A DNA stretch of 64,000 bases from Halodesulfovibrio spirochaetisodalis (GCF_001672295.1 NZ_JXMS01000006.1:78057-142056), one strand, 5' to 3'; numbered from the stretch's first letter, positions 16,660-26,595 are shown. The notes: a model not told the origin generated them from the sequence alone. Made by a program: numbers and translations.

Positions 16660-18306
16660 TTAGCAGTTGCGCTCTGCCATGAACACGGAGCCAAGCGCAT
16701 TCCCCACAGCAAAATGTTCAGGGAACGAGATCGTCGTGTTCAAACGTTTTGCAACATTTGTAAGCAAATACGGTGCAGCTGCACCTATTCCAATCATCGG
16801 CACATTGAGTGACACAGTAATTTGCAGCAACTGATTCTCTTCACGGTTGGCAAGATAGCCTACCAAGTTACCGCCAATTTCCCGCTTAGAAAGATGCCGC
16901 AGCACCGTCTCTTCAATAGTCCGTTCTGCTTTTGTAAGAACACTACGGGCAAACCCCTCTGCTGAACATCCCTCAATGTCTGCTAGAGTCTTCGCCGCAT
17001 TGCAAGCAGCATCCTGGTCACCAATACTGAGCTTATCCAGCACGTGCAAAGCATCAGTCGGCGTAAAACCGACTTCACGAACGTGCTGTTTATGAAGCAA
17101 CTTAGTTAACTCCTGCTCAAAAGTAATTTCCGCCACACCTAACAACGTAAGAAGCGCATGCGGTGTCATCCCACCATGTTCCTGCAACGCGGCAAGTATC
17201 GGGGAAGCGGTAATGTTTTCGTGCGAAACATCCGGTAACATGGTAATGCACCGTGAAAGCCTGCTCTGCCCGATCCATGTCTCAGGTGCGGGGATATCCC
17301 GCGCCATACAGACAGGCGTCACTCGCGCAGGCCCCACTTCCATCGGTTTACCATTTGTAAGATGGACAAGGCTGTCACCTCCGACGCCCACTGTAAACAT
17401 CTCAACAGCTTCAACATGGGTTTCCCACTTACCGATGGACATACCGGAAGTATCCACAACCGGTTTCCCATCTTTGATGAGCGTAATATCCGTGGTGGTT
17501 CCACCCACATCAAGAATAAGCGCATCGGTAGTATTGGTTGTTTTTGCCCCGAAAAGTGCTGTTGCAGCAGGACCGCTGGCAATAGTTGTCGCAGCATGCG
17601 TCAGTGCCTCCTGCATATTCATGGCAGTAGCATCACCGCGTACAACCAGCACCTCACCCGAAATTCCGCATGCAGTAAGTGCATTACTGATACCGGAAAG
17701 AAATTTTTTCATCACGGGCAGCAACTGGGCATTCAGACATGCAGTAGAGGCTCGTTCCTTCATGCCTGCACGGCAGCTCGCTTCATGCGAACAAAACACC
17801 GGAGCTTCACTCACCAGCTTTACGGCTTTTGCAGCCACCAGTTCATGTACTGGATTCACAAACGCCATGGAACTGCATACTGCCCATGCCTCCACATCAT
17901 TTTTAAGCTCGTTTACCCCATCTACAATGTACTGGATGCCTAACGGCTCCACTTCTTCACCTTTAATAGTGTGACCGCCGGGAACAAAACGGGCTGCTAC
18001 TGCGGGAACTTCCAGCCGCTGATTAAACCCGATGACAAACAAGGCAACATCCGCACCTTTGTTCTCTACCAGTGCATTTGTTGCCAATGTGGTCGAGACA
18101 CAGGTTCTGGCAATTGCATCAGGCGAAACTGCAGATGCGGCCAGTACTTTTTCAACAACCGACTGAATGCCTTTTTGAATATCATAATGCGTTGTGGGGC
18201 TTTTGGCAGTGCACACAACCGCACCGGAAACTGTGTCCACAATCACAGCATCCGTAAATGTTCCACCCGTATCAATCCCGATGCAGTACCGCTTGTCCGT
18301 AACCAT
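16660..18306 (-). CDS. Hydantoinase/oxoprolinase family protein
   Basis: 548 aa from ATG 18306 (MVTDKRYCIGIDTGGTFTDAV) behind GGGAGA. IGIDTGGTFTD is the N-terminal ASKHA phosphate-1 motif of the Hydant_A_N domain, STTLATNAL follows, and LILDVGGTTTDITLI is the second ATPase-fold motif of Hydantoinase_A. The large domain is therefore complete, but no B-subunit gene adjoins. At about 550 aa it is shorter than N-methylhydantoinase A and resembles stand-alone family members of unknown substrate. The reading frame upstream of 18306 has no site. The gene starts after a 600-bp gap. Confidence 0.88.
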   Translation of the reverse strand: MVTDKRYCIGIDTGGTFTDAVIVDTVSGAVVCTAKSPTTHYDIQKGIQSVVEKVLAASAVSPDAIARTCVSTTLATNALVENKGADVALFVIGFNQRLEVPAVAARFVPGGHTIKGEEVEPLGIQYIVDGVNELKNDVEAWAVCSSMAFVNPVHELVAAKAVKLVSEAPVFCSHEASCRAGMKERASTACLNAQLLPVMKKFLSGISNALTACGISGEVLVVRGDATAMNMQEALTHAATTIASGPAATALFGAKTTNTTDALILDVGGTTTDITLIKDGKPVVDTSGMSIGKWETHVEAVEMFTVGVGGDSLVHLTNGKPMEVGPARVTPVCMARDIPAPETWIGQSRLSRCITMLPDVSHENITASPILAALQEHGGMTPHALLTLLGVAEITFEQELTKLLHKQHVREVGFTPTDALHVLDKLSIGDQDAACNAAKTLADIEGCSAEGFARSVLTKAERTIEETVLRHLSKREIGGNLVGYLANREENQLLQITVSLNVPMIGIGAAAPYLLTNVAKRLNTTISFPEHFAVGNALGSVFMAERNC

Positions 18307-18916
18307 TGGTATTCTCCCGTACAGTAGTGAGAGCACAGGGTAGCGCCCGAACAGGCAGTTTGGCAACAGAGCAGCTGAGAAATGCAAAATAATGCAATTA
18401 TAACTCTATCTACCACCTGTACATGCAATTTATAATGTGATTATCAGGCATTCTAATACGAAAATTTTCTATGTAATTTTATTCAGACTTATGAAAAGCA
18501 AATTCGACTTTATTTTATAATCTGTCATAACCTTTTACATACTTACGAAATGTTACCAGTAACGATAGTGAGTTGAATAAAAGCGCTGAATGGCTTCAGT
18601 GTACTTTGCTTGCCACCTGCCTGCAGAAGCGGACTCTACTAATCTTCTATTAAAGCGCCACTTCTAATTAATAACGCACGCAACACATCGCTTTAGATTA
18701 CAACAGCTGTTTCAAGGGGCAAAAAACGATTTTTTTTATCGCAAAAGCAATATTTCAACATAATATAATGGAAATGTTACATTTTACTACGTAGCGTCAG
18801 CTAAGAATTTAAGAAGCCAGTATTAATCTCTGAACAGTGCCGGTGTTCTACTAAAGACGATTAATACGTGTGGAATAGGTTTCAAACTATTATGTGGCGT
18901 AACGGAAGGAGGGAAT
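18307..18916. other. AT-rich divergent intergenic region (about 610 bp)
   Basis: Between the hydantoinase (minus) and mucR (plus). No gene seen. A TATAAT is present at 18764-18769 about 150 bp before mucR, but without a good -35 box. The length suggests a long leader or autoregulatory region for mucR. Confidence 0.4.
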
Positions 18917-19306
18917 ATGGAAGAATATCTGAAGCAGGCTTTGGATATTGTGAAAGCGCAGGCTAGTGTCCGCACCATGACCGAAGATGAAATCGGCTCT
19001 ATGATGCAAAAATTAGCTTTCGGCATTAAACAGATCGCTGAAGGTACTCAGGAAGAAATAGAGCAAGAGCCGATAATGGAGCCTAGCAAGGCCATTAAAG
19101 AAAAATCCATTACGTGTCTTGAATGTGGTAAGTCATTCAAAATCCTTACCCGCAAACACTTGCTTTCTCACGACCTGACTATGCAGGAATATCGTGAAAA
19201 ATACGGCTACAAAAAAGGCATGCCGCTTGTTTGCAAATCACTGCAGCGCGAGCGTAGAAAGAAAATGAAAGACATGCGCCTGTGGGAAAAACGTAAGAAA
19301 AAATAG
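18917..19306 (+). CDS. MucR/Ros-family zinc-finger transcriptional regulator
   Basis: 129 aa behind AAGGAGGG. The N-terminal half is acidic and helical, as in MucR oligomerisation regions. The C-terminal half holds CLECGKSFKILTRKHLLSH (C2H2 zinc ligands), then LTMQEYREKYGYKKGMPLVC and a basic tail ending in a run of Lys. Ros/MucR proteins bind AT-rich DNA and act as H-NS-like global regulators; in Desulfovibrio many paralogues exist. The AT-rich region in front is a natural autoregulatory target (inference). Confidence 0.92.
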   Translation: MEEYLKQALDIVKAQASVRTMTEDEIGSMMQKLAFGIKQIAEGTQEEIEQEPIMEPSKAIKEKSITCLECGKSFKILTRKHLLSHDLTMQEYREKYGYKKGMPLVCKSLQRERRKKMKDMRLWEKRKKK

Positions 19307-19376
19307 TCTTCAATAGATGACAGCTCAGCATTGCAGTCTCAACATAGCAATCTCTATGCACGCTGCATGCATCTGA

Positions 19377-19420
19377 CAAAAAAACCCGCACAGAACGAAT
19401 AATTCTGTGCGGGTTTTTAG
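19377..19420. terminator. Bidirectional terminator mucR / prfC
   Basis: AAAAACCCGCACAGAA (19380-19395) pairs with TTCTGTGCGGGTTTTT (19403-19418), a 16-bp stem with A and T runs on both sides. Confidence 0.92.
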
Positions 19421-19428
19421 TATTTGTA

Positions 19429-21015
19429 CTAGCGAATTTCGCGCGTAGTGCTGAAGACAACCTTGGAGTAGCGTTCCTGCGCGGACTCAAGCTTCCAAGG
19501 GTTAGGAGCAAGGTAGGCAAGGCAGCCTTCCGCATCGATGGCAAGATCGCTACGGTAGTAATCTTTAAAATCTGCCAGCACCTTCTCATCTTCACTGCTG
19601 ATCCAGCGTGCGGTTGTAATCATGCATGGTTCATACAGCGCATTCACGCTGTACTCTTCTTTCAAACGGTGGACGATTACATCAAACTGCAGAATACCGA
19701 CCGCACCAAGAATGTAGTCACTATTCGCAATCGGGCGGAACAACTGTACTGCGCCTTCTTCTGCAAGCTGCTCAAGTCCCTTCTGCAACTGTTTACGCTT
19801 CATAGGGTCTTTAAGCTGTACACGGCGGAAATGTTCCGGGGAGAAGTTCGGTATGCCGATAAACTTCAGCTCTTCCTTTGTGGTAAAGGTATCACCGATT
19901 TTAATTGTGCCGTGGTTATGAACACCGATGATGTCACCTGCATACGCTTCTTCTACGCCGGTACGATCCTGCGCCATGAAGATGGTTGCGTTCGCAATGG
20001 TAAAATCTTTGCCTAAGCGGTGATGTTTCACCTTCATACCACGGGTAAATTTACCGGAGCAAATACGCATGAACGCAATACGGTCACGGTGGTTTTTATC
20101 CATGTTCGCCTGAATCTTAAAAACAACACCGGAAAAATCTGTCTCGTACGGTGAAACTTCACGCGTTGTCGTCGGGCGGCTCTTAGGCGCAGGAGCAAGG
20201 TCAACAAATGCATCCAGCATTTCCTGCACACCAAAGTTATTGATGGCAGAACCGAAGAATACCGGAGTCTGTTCCCCTTTAAGGTAACGCTCTTTATCAA
20301 ACGGGTTACCAGCACCTTCAAGCAACTCCAGTTCATCACGAAGCTGAGCAGCGTATTCACCAAGGTACTCTTCAAGACGCGGATCGTTTACATCATTGAA
20401 AACAAGTCCTTCCTGAGTTTTTCCTTCGTGCACAGCACTGAACAGGTGTAATTCATTCTTGTAGATATTCCATGTGCCTTTAAATTCCTGCCCCATGCCG
20501 ATAGGCCATGTGAGAGGCGCACATTCAATCTTCAAGTGCTCTTCAATGTCAGCCATAACATCCAGAGGATCAAGGCCGTCACGGTCGAGTTTGTTGATGA
20601 ACGTTACAATAGGAGTGTTACGCAGACGACAAACATCCATAAGTTTCAATGTCTGTGCTTCTACACCCTTTGCAGAGTCAATAACCAGCAGACCGGAGTC
20701 AACAGCAGTCAATACACGGTAGGTATCTTCAGAAAAGTCCTGGTGACCCGGTGTATCGAGCAGGTTTACTTCATGCCCTTTGTATTCAAACTTCATAACG
20801 GAAGAAGTAACAGAAATACCACGTTCCTGCTCCATCGCCATCCAGTCAGAAGTAGCGTGACGTGCCGCTTTACGGGATTTTACGGAACCCGCCATCTGAA
20901 TTGCACCACCGTACAAAAGCAATTTTTCTGTAAGGGTGGTTTTACCGGCATCCGGGTGACTGATGATGCCGAATGTACGACGTTTATCAACTTCACGTGC
21001 TAAAGCTTTACTCAT
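19429..21015 (-). CDS. prfC: Peptide chain release factor 3
   Basis: 528 aa GTPase, the family length, from ATG 21015 ([17 protein letters not shown]) behind GAGGAA. G1 is [10 protein letters not shown], switch and G2 include [10 protein letters not shown]3 is [14 protein letters not shown] and G4 NKLDRDG. The RF3-specific domain 2/3 sequences follow ([39 protein letters not shown]). RF3 recycles RF1/RF2 after termination. Monocistronic. The 51-bp upstream extension has no ribosome site. Confidence 0.96.
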   Translation of the reverse strand: MSKALAREVDKRRTFGIISHPDAGKTTLTEKLLLYGGAIQMAGSVKSRKAARHATSDWMAMEQERGISVTSSVMKFEYKGHEVNLLDTPGHQDFSEDTYRVLTAVDSGLLVIDSAKGVEAQTLKLMDVCRLRNTPIVTFINKLDRDGLDPLDVMADIEEHLKIECAPLTWPIGMGQEFKGTWNIYKNELHLFSAVHEGKTQEGLVFNDVNDPRLEEYLGEYAAQLRDELELLEGAGNPFDKERYLKGEQTPVFFGSAINNFGVQEMLDAFVDLAPAPKSRPTTTREVSPYETDFSGVVFKIQANMDKNHRDRIAFMRICSGKFTRGMKVKHHRLGKDFTIANATIFMAQDRTGVEEAYAGDIIGVHNHGTIKIGDTFTTKEELKFIGIPNFSPEHFRRVQLKDPMKRKQLQKGLEQLAEEGAVQLFRPIANSDYILGAVGILQFDVIVHRLKEEYSVNALYEPCMITTARWISSEDEKVLADFKDYYRSDLAIDAEGCLAYLAPNPWKLESAQERYSKVVFSTTREIR

Positions 21016-21318
21016 GGTTATTCCTCTGTATTCCGTTTTATTCATAAAAACGGTGCGATATCGCAAAAAACAGCGCGTGTTACCGCGCTGCTGTTGTGAT
21101 GATTTTGTAAGCGTACAATTTTACATACTACGCTGTTGCTGACTGCCTATTCCACAAAGACCCTGCTTTGGTCAAGAAAGAAGGGTGTCGCAACGTCTTT
21201 CAGTTCCCAACGCCCACGCCTGTGTACCCCAAAAGCTTCCCAACCTGCCTGCCATTTCCACGTCCATATTCTTCTGGTAAACTCCCAAATATACCTATCC
21301 CGCATCAGGAGAAAGACC

Positions 21319-22677
21319 ATGCAAACAGAGCGAATTTTGCAGGAACGAACCACAACCATATCCAACCCGCAAAGCATCATATATTGGATGCGTTGCGAAC
21401 ACAGAGCGAAAGACAACTGGGCACTACTGTATGCACTGGAACAGGCAAGCAGCCAGAATCTGCCCCTGCTCGTACTCTTTTGCCTCTCCGGCTCAACCCC
21501 TGCCAGCTCTTATCGGCAAAAGCATTTTCTCTACACCGGCATTCAGGAAACTCAGCGCACTCTGGAAAAAAAGAACATCCCTTTCATTAATTCCACAGCA
21601 AACACTCCAGAGCAGCTCGCAACGGTAGTAAAACACAACTCCCCCCAAATGCTCATCACAGACCACTCCGCTCTCAAGCCACAAAAGCACTGGCTGGAAA
21701 CCATCATAAATCTCACCGAATGTGCAGTTGCCACTGTGGATGGTCGTAATGTTGTTCCAGCACGCTATGTTTCTGAGAAACAAGAATATGCAGCGCGAAC
21801 TATCCGTCCTAAAATACACAGGTCACTTGATCTGTTTCTTACCCAATTCCCAGCGCTTACTTCTCCCGCAGCCTCATGGAACGGCAAACCAAAAGGTCAG
21901 CCGCTCTCAGCCCCGCTATCAAGCGCTTCCTCCCCGTCTCCAGTAACACACATCAAATCCGGTGAAAAAGCAGCCGACGCAGCGCTGCAGCACTTTTTGA
22001 CCAAAACAATCCAACATTATGAGGACAGAAACGATCCCACACAGGACGCACTGTCCAACCTGTCACCATACCTGCATTTCGGTATGCTATCCGCCCAACG
22101 GATTGTTCTGGAAACCCTGCAACATAAACACATCAAGCACGAAGCCAAAGAAGTCTTTCTGGAAGAGCTCGTCGTCCGCAGAGAGCTTGCGGACAACTTC
22201 TGCATTTACAACCAGAACTACGACTCCATCTCCGGTTTTCCGCAGTGGGCAAAGGACACGCTCCAAAAGCACCTGTCAGATCCGCGGGACTACATCTACA
22301 CCTTACCCCAGTTTGAGCACGCACAAACACACGACCCGCTTTGGAATGCTGCACAACAAGAACTGACGCATCTTGGAAAAATGCACGGGTATATGCGGAT
22401 GTACTGGGCAAAGAAAATTTTGGAATGGACGCACTCTCCAGAAGACGCCATGAACATTGCCCTGCATCTTAATGACACCTACTCACTGGATGGCGTGGAT
22501 TCCAACGGCTACACAGGCATTGCATGGTCAATAGGCGGAGTGCACGACAGGCCGTGGAAAGAGCGCCCCATCTTCGGAACCGTCCGGTACATGAACTACA
22601 ACGGCGCCAAACGAAAATTTAACGTGGAAGGGTACATTGAAAAAGTACGCTTAGCCGCTGGACTGCAACCTGCATAG
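21319..22677 (+). CDS. phr: Class II CPD photolyase
   Basis: 452 aa from ATG 21319 (MQTERILQERTTTISN), with CAGGAG upstream. The photolyase N-terminal domain has YWMRCEHRAKDNWALLYALEQA. The FAD domain shows class II signatures: NLSPYLHFGMLSAQRIVLE, EELVVRRELADNFC, GKMHGYMRMYWAKKILEW, LNDTYSLDGVDSNGYTGIAWSIGG and the C-terminal HDRPWKERPIFGTVRYMN. It repairs UV cyclobutane dimers with light and FADH-. The promoter lies in the gap with divergent prfC. Repeat R2 starts 10 bp after its stop. Confidence 0.96.
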   Translation: MQTERILQERTTTISNPQSIIYWMRCEHRAKDNWALLYALEQASSQNLPLLVLFCLSGSTPASSYRQKHFLYTGIQETQRTLEKKNIPFINSTANTPEQLATVVKHNSPQMLITDHSALKPQKHWLETIINLTECAVATVDGRNVVPARYVSEKQEYAARTIRPKIHRSLDLFLTQFPALTSPAASWNGKPKGQPLSAPLSSASSPSPVTHIKSGEKAADAALQHFLTKTIQHYEDRNDPTQDALSNLSPYLHFGMLSAQRIVLETLQHKHIKHEAKEVFLEELVVRRELADNFCIYNQNYDSISGFPQWAKDTLQKHLSDPRDYIYTLPQFEHAQTHDPLWNAAQQELTHLGKMHGYMRMYWAKKILEWTHSPEDAMNIALHLNDTYSLDGVDSNGYTGIAWSIGGVHDRPWKERPIFGTVRYMNYNGAKRKFNVEGYIEKVRLAAGLQPA

Positions 22678-22686
22678 AGTTTGTAT

Positions 22687-22994
22687 GCCTCTGGCGGCGC
22701 TTATCAGCGGGATTTTTTTGCCTCCGGCGGCTTAAGAACCTCCAGAAACCTTTATATACGAGAATAGCCCGTTAAATATGACCTCACGCGGCTTTATGTC
22801 ACTACCTTTCTCTAACTATAAAAAGGTTGGCCTACATAATTGAGGCCAACCCTTTTTATTTTCATATCAGAAAGATAGCATGTTCGCGGCTTCCAACGTC
22901 ATACATAACGGTCAGCTTCGCGTATAATCGGGGTCAAGGGGACGTGTCCCCTTGCGGGGGTGCAGGGGGCAGAGCCCTCCTGCCCGTCGGAGAC
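22687..22994 (+). repeat. Dispersed modular repeat copy R2 (palindrome deleted)
   Basis: Left end GCCTCTGGCGGC (22687) and a second GCCTCCGGCGGC are present. The HP1 palindrome found in R1 is missing: CTTAAGAACCTCC runs straight into the following AGAAACC block, as expected from loss between short direct repeats. HP2, the GTTCGCGGCTTCCAAC block, the GGGGAC palindrome and the right end GCCCGTCGGAGAC are all present. It lies between co-directional phr and ybaK, the only copy not in a convergent gap. Confidence 0.85.
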
Positions 22995-23108
22995 AATCTC
23001 ATAACGCTCTATTTTGACATATGCTTTTTGAGACTGTAGTCATGCAATACTAGCTGATTTCGCGAAACGAACTTACACTCGCGCACATACAAATTTAAAG
23101 AGATTGTT

Positions 23109-23576
23109 ATGAACTCCCACCATGAAGAAAACCTCAAAACCTACTTGAAGGCTCACATCCCAGCAGCTGAACATATGAGCTTTAATCAGTCCTGCCACAG
23201 TGTGGCAGACGCAGCAGACGCGGCAAACGCTTCACCAGAAGAATTCGTTAAAAATGTCTGCATGATCGGCTCTAACGGTGATTTTATCGTTGCAATTGTA
23301 CACGGCACTGACAGGGCAAGTACATCACGCGTAGGTAAAGCTCTTGGTACAGAACGTCCAAGACTAGCAACAGCAGAAGAAATACTCGAAAAGACAGGGT
23401 ACCCTTGCGGTGGAACACCATCTTTCGGCTACAACGCAACTTTCCTTATTGACCCGCGTGTAGCAGAAATTCAGTCCGTGATTACCGGAGGTGGTTCGGA
23501 ATGCTCGTTGGTGCGAGTAAAAACGAATGAGATGCTCCATGCCAATAATGGACGCATTGTACGCGTACGAAAATAG
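23109..23576 (+). CDS. YbaK/EbsC-family aminoacyl-tRNA deacylase
   Basis: 155 aa single-domain protein matching the YbaK/ProX editing fold: FNQSCHSVADAADAANASPEEFVKNVCMIG, FIVAIVHGTDRAS, LATAEEILEKTGYPCGGTPSFGY and the terminal GGGSECSLVRVKTNEML. These proteins hydrolyse mis-charged Cys- or Ala-tRNA(Pro) in trans. It is bracketed by two nearly identical direct repeats (R2 and R3), which makes it look like a movable or duplicable cassette. It has its own weak ribosome site (AAAGAG). Confidence 0.9.
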   Translation: MNSHHEENLKTYLKAHIPAAEHMSFNQSCHSVADAADAANASPEEFVKNVCMIGSNGDFIVAIVHGTDRASTSRVGKALGTERPRLATAEEILEKTGYPCGGTPSFGYNATFLIDPRVAEIQSVITGGGSECSLVRVKTNEMLHANNGRIVRVRK

Positions 23577-23590
23577 TCGCACGGCATTAT

Positions 23591-23787
23591 TCCACGACCT
23601 TTCTCTAACTATAAAAGGGTTGGCCTACATAATTGAGGCCAACCCTTTTTATTTTCATATCAGAAAAATAACGTGTTCGCGGCTTCCAACGTCATACATA
23701 ACGGACAGTTTCGCGTATAATCGGAGTCAAGGGGACGTGTCCCCTTGCGGGGGTGCAGGGGGCAGAGCCCGCCTGCCCGTCGGAGAC
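23591..23787 (+). repeat. Dispersed modular repeat copy R3 (right two-thirds)
   Basis: Begins at the ACCTTTCTCTAACTATAAAA block just before HP2 and runs to the right end GCCCGTCGGAGAC; the left end and HP1 are absent. By eye it differs from the same part of R2 (about 200 bp) at fewer than ten positions. It lies in the convergent gap between ybaK and the phospholipase-like gene. Confidence 0.85.
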
Positions 23788-23817
23788 CCGCCGGAAGCAA
23801 CCACCAACCAGACTGTA

Positions 23818-24708
23818 CTACAGCACAATCCTGTGCGCAGCTCTCAGCTCCGGCAATGTTGATACCCGCTTATCAAGCGGGAATACGAGTGGAAAGGGAT
23901 TACGTCTCGGCAAAACAGGGGTGCCCGCGCACATACCTTTTGAGTCAGCGAGCGCTGTTGCGCCAATCGGGTCTACCCCGATTACAGCTGACTTATCTTG
24001 TTTTGAAAGAATATTAACTACTGACCGGACACTGGCATCAATCATGGAACGCAGGTACTTTCTGTCGGCTGCGCCCGGCATAGTGTGATGAATAAGTTTA
24101 AGAGAAGTTTTCCAAGGGTATCCGCCACACAGGGCTACACTGCTTCGAAAAACTTGTTTGCGGATGGCAAAACCACTTTTGTTCTTGTTGGTTGCCGCCA
24201 GTAGTTCGCAGTCATGGTCGGTGCATGGAATTTTGAAGAGACCGCGGACGCTGTTACTGTTCCAACGCACCATACGGTCAGCCTGTGCTTCAATATACAC
24301 GTGCCCAAACTTACCGGAGGTTGGTGCCCCGGACATGAGGCTTGGTACGTAATTATTGTGTGCTACGACATCTGCTGCAAGGTGTGAGAGGTATCCGTAG
24401 GCATAGGAACGCAGCTTCGGGCTTTGGACATTTTGCAAAAGAGTAAGGCCTGTTTCCCAGTTATGACTATGACCGGGAACAACAGTACTGCCTTTACCTA
24501 TAAAAATATCTGCTGAAAGAGCGCCGTATTTAAACGCGTCCTTATGTGTTGCAATGGTGTGTGCAACAGATGCAGGAAGAATTGAAAGATTGGAAAGTAA
24601 CCATTCGGCTATTGAGATATGAACACCGGGTCCCCACGCGTATGCGGATTCCGGAAGCAAAACAAAAGCAAAGGCAGCTACTGCTGCCAGTACCAGACAC
24701 TTTTTCAT
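23818..24708 (-). CDS. Zinc-dependent phospholipase C-like exported protein
   Basis: 296 aa from ATG 24708 (MKKCLVLAAVAAF), with a Sec signal peptide cleaved near ESAYA. The mature N-terminus starts WGPGVH, and metal-ligand-like residues follow in the order of the Zn_dep_PLPC domain: HKDAFKYGALSADIF (Asp), GHSHNW (His) and GYLSHLAADVVAHNNYVP (His, Asp, His). Expected to act in the periplasm or outside the cell on a phospholipid or another phosphodiester. The C-terminal third (after about residue 200) is not recognised. An ATG 18 bp upstream lacks a site. Confidence 0.85.
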   Translation of the reverse strand: MKKCLVLAAVAAFAFVLLPESAYAWGPGVHISIAEWLLSNLSILPASVAHTIATHKDAFKYGALSADIFIGKGSTVVPGHSHNWETGLTLLQNVQSPKLRSYAYGYLSHLAADVVAHNNYVPSLMSGAPTSGKFGHVYIEAQADRMVRWNSNSVRGLFKIPCTDHDCELLAATNKNKSGFAIRKQVFRSSVALCGGYPWKTSLKLIHHTMPGAADRKYLRSMIDASVRSVVNILSKQDKSAVIGVDPIGATALADSKGMCAGTPVLPRRNPFPLVFPLDKRVSTLPELRAAHRIVL

Positions 24709-24780
24709 AAAACCCCATCCCCCCATATTTCGCCTGAAGCTTCAGGCTGAGGTCATAGAGTAGTACTCACTCCGAGAATG

Positions 24781-25938
24781 TCAACACTTCAATCCCTGCA
24801 AGCGATCCATTGCATCGAACAGGTTCTCGATGATCGTATTGGAGACCAGCATGCCGCGCTTTGTAAGGTTCAGATACCCATTGCGAATTTTAATCAAACC
24901 ATGCTGATGCAGTGCTGTAATCATAGGCCGAAAATCTTCCATAAAAGTTCTGCCCGTGAGTTCCTTATAAGCGGCAAGTCGTAACCCGCGCGCAGTACGC
25001 AGCCGAAGCATAATCAGTTCCTGCATACGTTCATGCGGAGTCAGCGCCTCTGTATTATTACCTATTTCTCCGCTTTCCACATGTTGCACATAGGTATTGA
25101 GGTCTTTGACATTTGACCAACGCCTGCTGTTAACGGTTGAAACTGCTGAAGGCCCGAGTCCGAGATAGTCTGCACCTTCCCAGTATCCCAGATTATGACG
25201 ACACTGGTAGCCCATTCGGGCAAAGTTGGAAATTTCGTAGTGTGCGTACCCTTGCAATTCTAAGAATTCCGCCCCGTACAAAAACATTTTGCTCTGATCA
25301 TCATCAGAAGGCAGTTCGATTGTCCCATCATCATGGGCTTTTTCAAACGGAGTATTCTCTTCAATACTTAAACTGTAGCAGGAAATATGATCCGGCTTCA
25401 GCTTCACAATCGATTTTAATTCCTTGAGCCAGTTACCTAAACTCTGCCCCGGTAATCCCCATATAAAATCAAGATTTATATTCCCGAAACCGTTTTTTCG
25501 AGCCTGTTCAACAGCAACTACAGCCTGCTTTGCTGTATGAGGTCTGCCCAAAATATGGAGAAGATCACGATTAAGGCTTTGTACACCAAGGCTTAACCTG
25601 TTAATGCCCGCTGCGTGGATATCGTACAAAAAGGTATCCCGCACAACAGACTCAGGGTTTGCCTCCATACTGATTTCGGCACCCTGCTTTACAGCGAATG
25701 TCTTTGAAAGCCGATTCAAGAGGGCATCAATAGCTCTTGCAGGCAACATGGAAGGCGTACCGCCGCCTAAAAAGACTGTTTCCACAGGCACATTGCCAAG
25801 CCTGTCGCCCCAGAGGGCAATTTCGCGCATTACAGCATCAAGATAGACCTGCATTGCATCATCATTCGGCACTTGGGAGTGGAACGCACAGTACCCGCAT
25901 TTACTGCGGCAAAATGGAACGTGTAAGTACAACAACAT
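24781..25938 (-). CDS. hemW: HemW-like radical SAM protein
   Basis: 385 aa. The radical SAM cluster motif is CRSKCGYCAF (Cys10, Cys14, Cys17). HemW carries Phe after the third Cys, whereas true HemN has a fourth Cys. Also visible are VFLGGGTPSML, EANPE, the LSLGVQSLN stretch and the C-terminal HemN_C-like domain (LRTARGLRLAAYKELTG). HemW is a heme chaperone that inserts heme into respiratory proteins rather than a coproporphyrinogen oxidase. It is divergent from marR and starts at an ATG close to the window of MarR operator sites. Confidence 0.92.
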   Translation of the reverse strand: MLLYLHVPFCRSKCGYCAFHSQVPNDDAMQVYLDAVMREIALWGDRLGNVPVETVFLGGGTPSMLPARAIDALLNRLSKTFAVKQGAEISMEANPESVVRDTFLYDIHAAGINRLSLGVQSLNRDLLHILGRPHTAKQAVVAVEQARKNGFGNINLDFIWGLPGQSLGNWLKELKSIVKLKPDHISCYSLSIEENTPFEKAHDDGTIELPSDDDQSKMFLYGAEFLELQGYAHYEISNFARMGYQCRHNLGYWEGADYLGLGPSAVSTVNSRRWSNVKDLNTYVQHVESGEIGNNTEALTPHERMQELIMLRLRTARGLRLAAYKELTGRTFMEDFRPMITALHQHGLIKIRNGYLNLTKRGMLVSNTIIENLFDAMDRLQGLKC

Positions 25939-26024
25939 AACGCAGTGAAAGTAGGTGCCTCAGCCCCATGCGTCAAGAGATCAATTAGGCAAGATGTTGC
26001 AGGCAATATACAACAAACCAACTA

Positions 26025-26053
26025 TTGACTTATCAATAGAAAGACTTTATTGA
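26025..26053 (+). promoter_or_regulatory. Promoter of marR
   Basis: TTGACT (26025-26030), a 17-bp spacer and TATTGA (26048-26053). The -35 and -10 both lie inside the repeated TTGAxTTATCAA operator-like sequences, as expected for an autorepressed promoter. Confidence 0.65.
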
Positions 26054-26070
26054 TTTATCAACTGTTGATA
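26025..26070. promoter_or_regulatory. Likely MarR operator cluster
   Basis: Three overlapping dyads: TTGACTTATCAA (26025-26036), TTGATTTATCAA (26050-26061) and the perfect 15-bp palindrome TATCAACTGTTGATA (26056-26070). The sites cover the marR promoter. Binding is inferred. Confidence 0.65.
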
Positions 26071-26107
26071 CAACAATACAGTCGATTAACTTACATTAGA
26101 GGAAGAT

Positions 26108-26548
26108 ATGAACGGTTTTACTGATGAGCAGTTCCCACTTGGATACGCAGTTTCAATGACCAGCCGTATTCAGGCGGCAAAGGCCAAAGAAAAGATCACT
26201 AAGTTTGATGTCACGTTCGGCCAAGTGCCTTTCCTAATGGAAGTGCTCCGAAACAAGGAGCCAATGACGCAGGACGAACTTTCCAAAGCACTTTTCATTG
26301 ATCCGGCAGCTACCGCGAGAGCAATTGAGCAGTTGGAAAAAAAAGGGCTGGTTAAACGGAAAGTGAACCCTAAAAACCGAAGACAAAAACTTGTATCAGC
26401 AACAGATAAAGCAAATTGGATGAAAGGCGAGCTACGTGCATCATTGCGTGAAGGCACACAGGAAATGCTTGAAGCACTGACACCGGAAGAGCAGGAAACA
26501 CTTTCAAAACTTCTCGCCAAGGTTTGCAAGCACAATATGCAGAAATAA
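26108..26548 (+). CDS. MarR-family transcriptional regulator
   Basis: 146 aa winged-helix protein. The recognition region is TQDELSKALFIDPAATARAIEQLEKKGLVKRKVNPKNRRQKLV, a textbook MarR wHTH plus wing, flanked by dimerisation helices. It probably represses its own gene and the downstream MFS exporter, which starts 47 bp after its stop. The dyad cluster over its promoter supports autoregulation. The inducer is unknown. Confidence 0.94.
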   Translation: MNGFTDEQFPLGYAVSMTSRIQAAKAKEKITKFDVTFGQVPFLMEVLRNKEPMTQDELSKALFIDPAATARAIEQLEKKGLVKRKVNPKNRRQKLVSATDKANWMKGELRASLREGTQEMLEALTPEEQETLSKLLAKVCKHNMQK

Positions 26549-26595
26549 CATCCAGCCGCTACGACACACTATCCTAGACTGGGGAGGACCATTAA

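Noticed and set aside
22827..24088. ORFs of 70-111 codons in R2/R3 starting in the HP2 block
   Set aside because: Same reason: near-identical translations of the repeat, with the Gly/Cys/Pro-rich pattern of the GC-rich module, not proteins.
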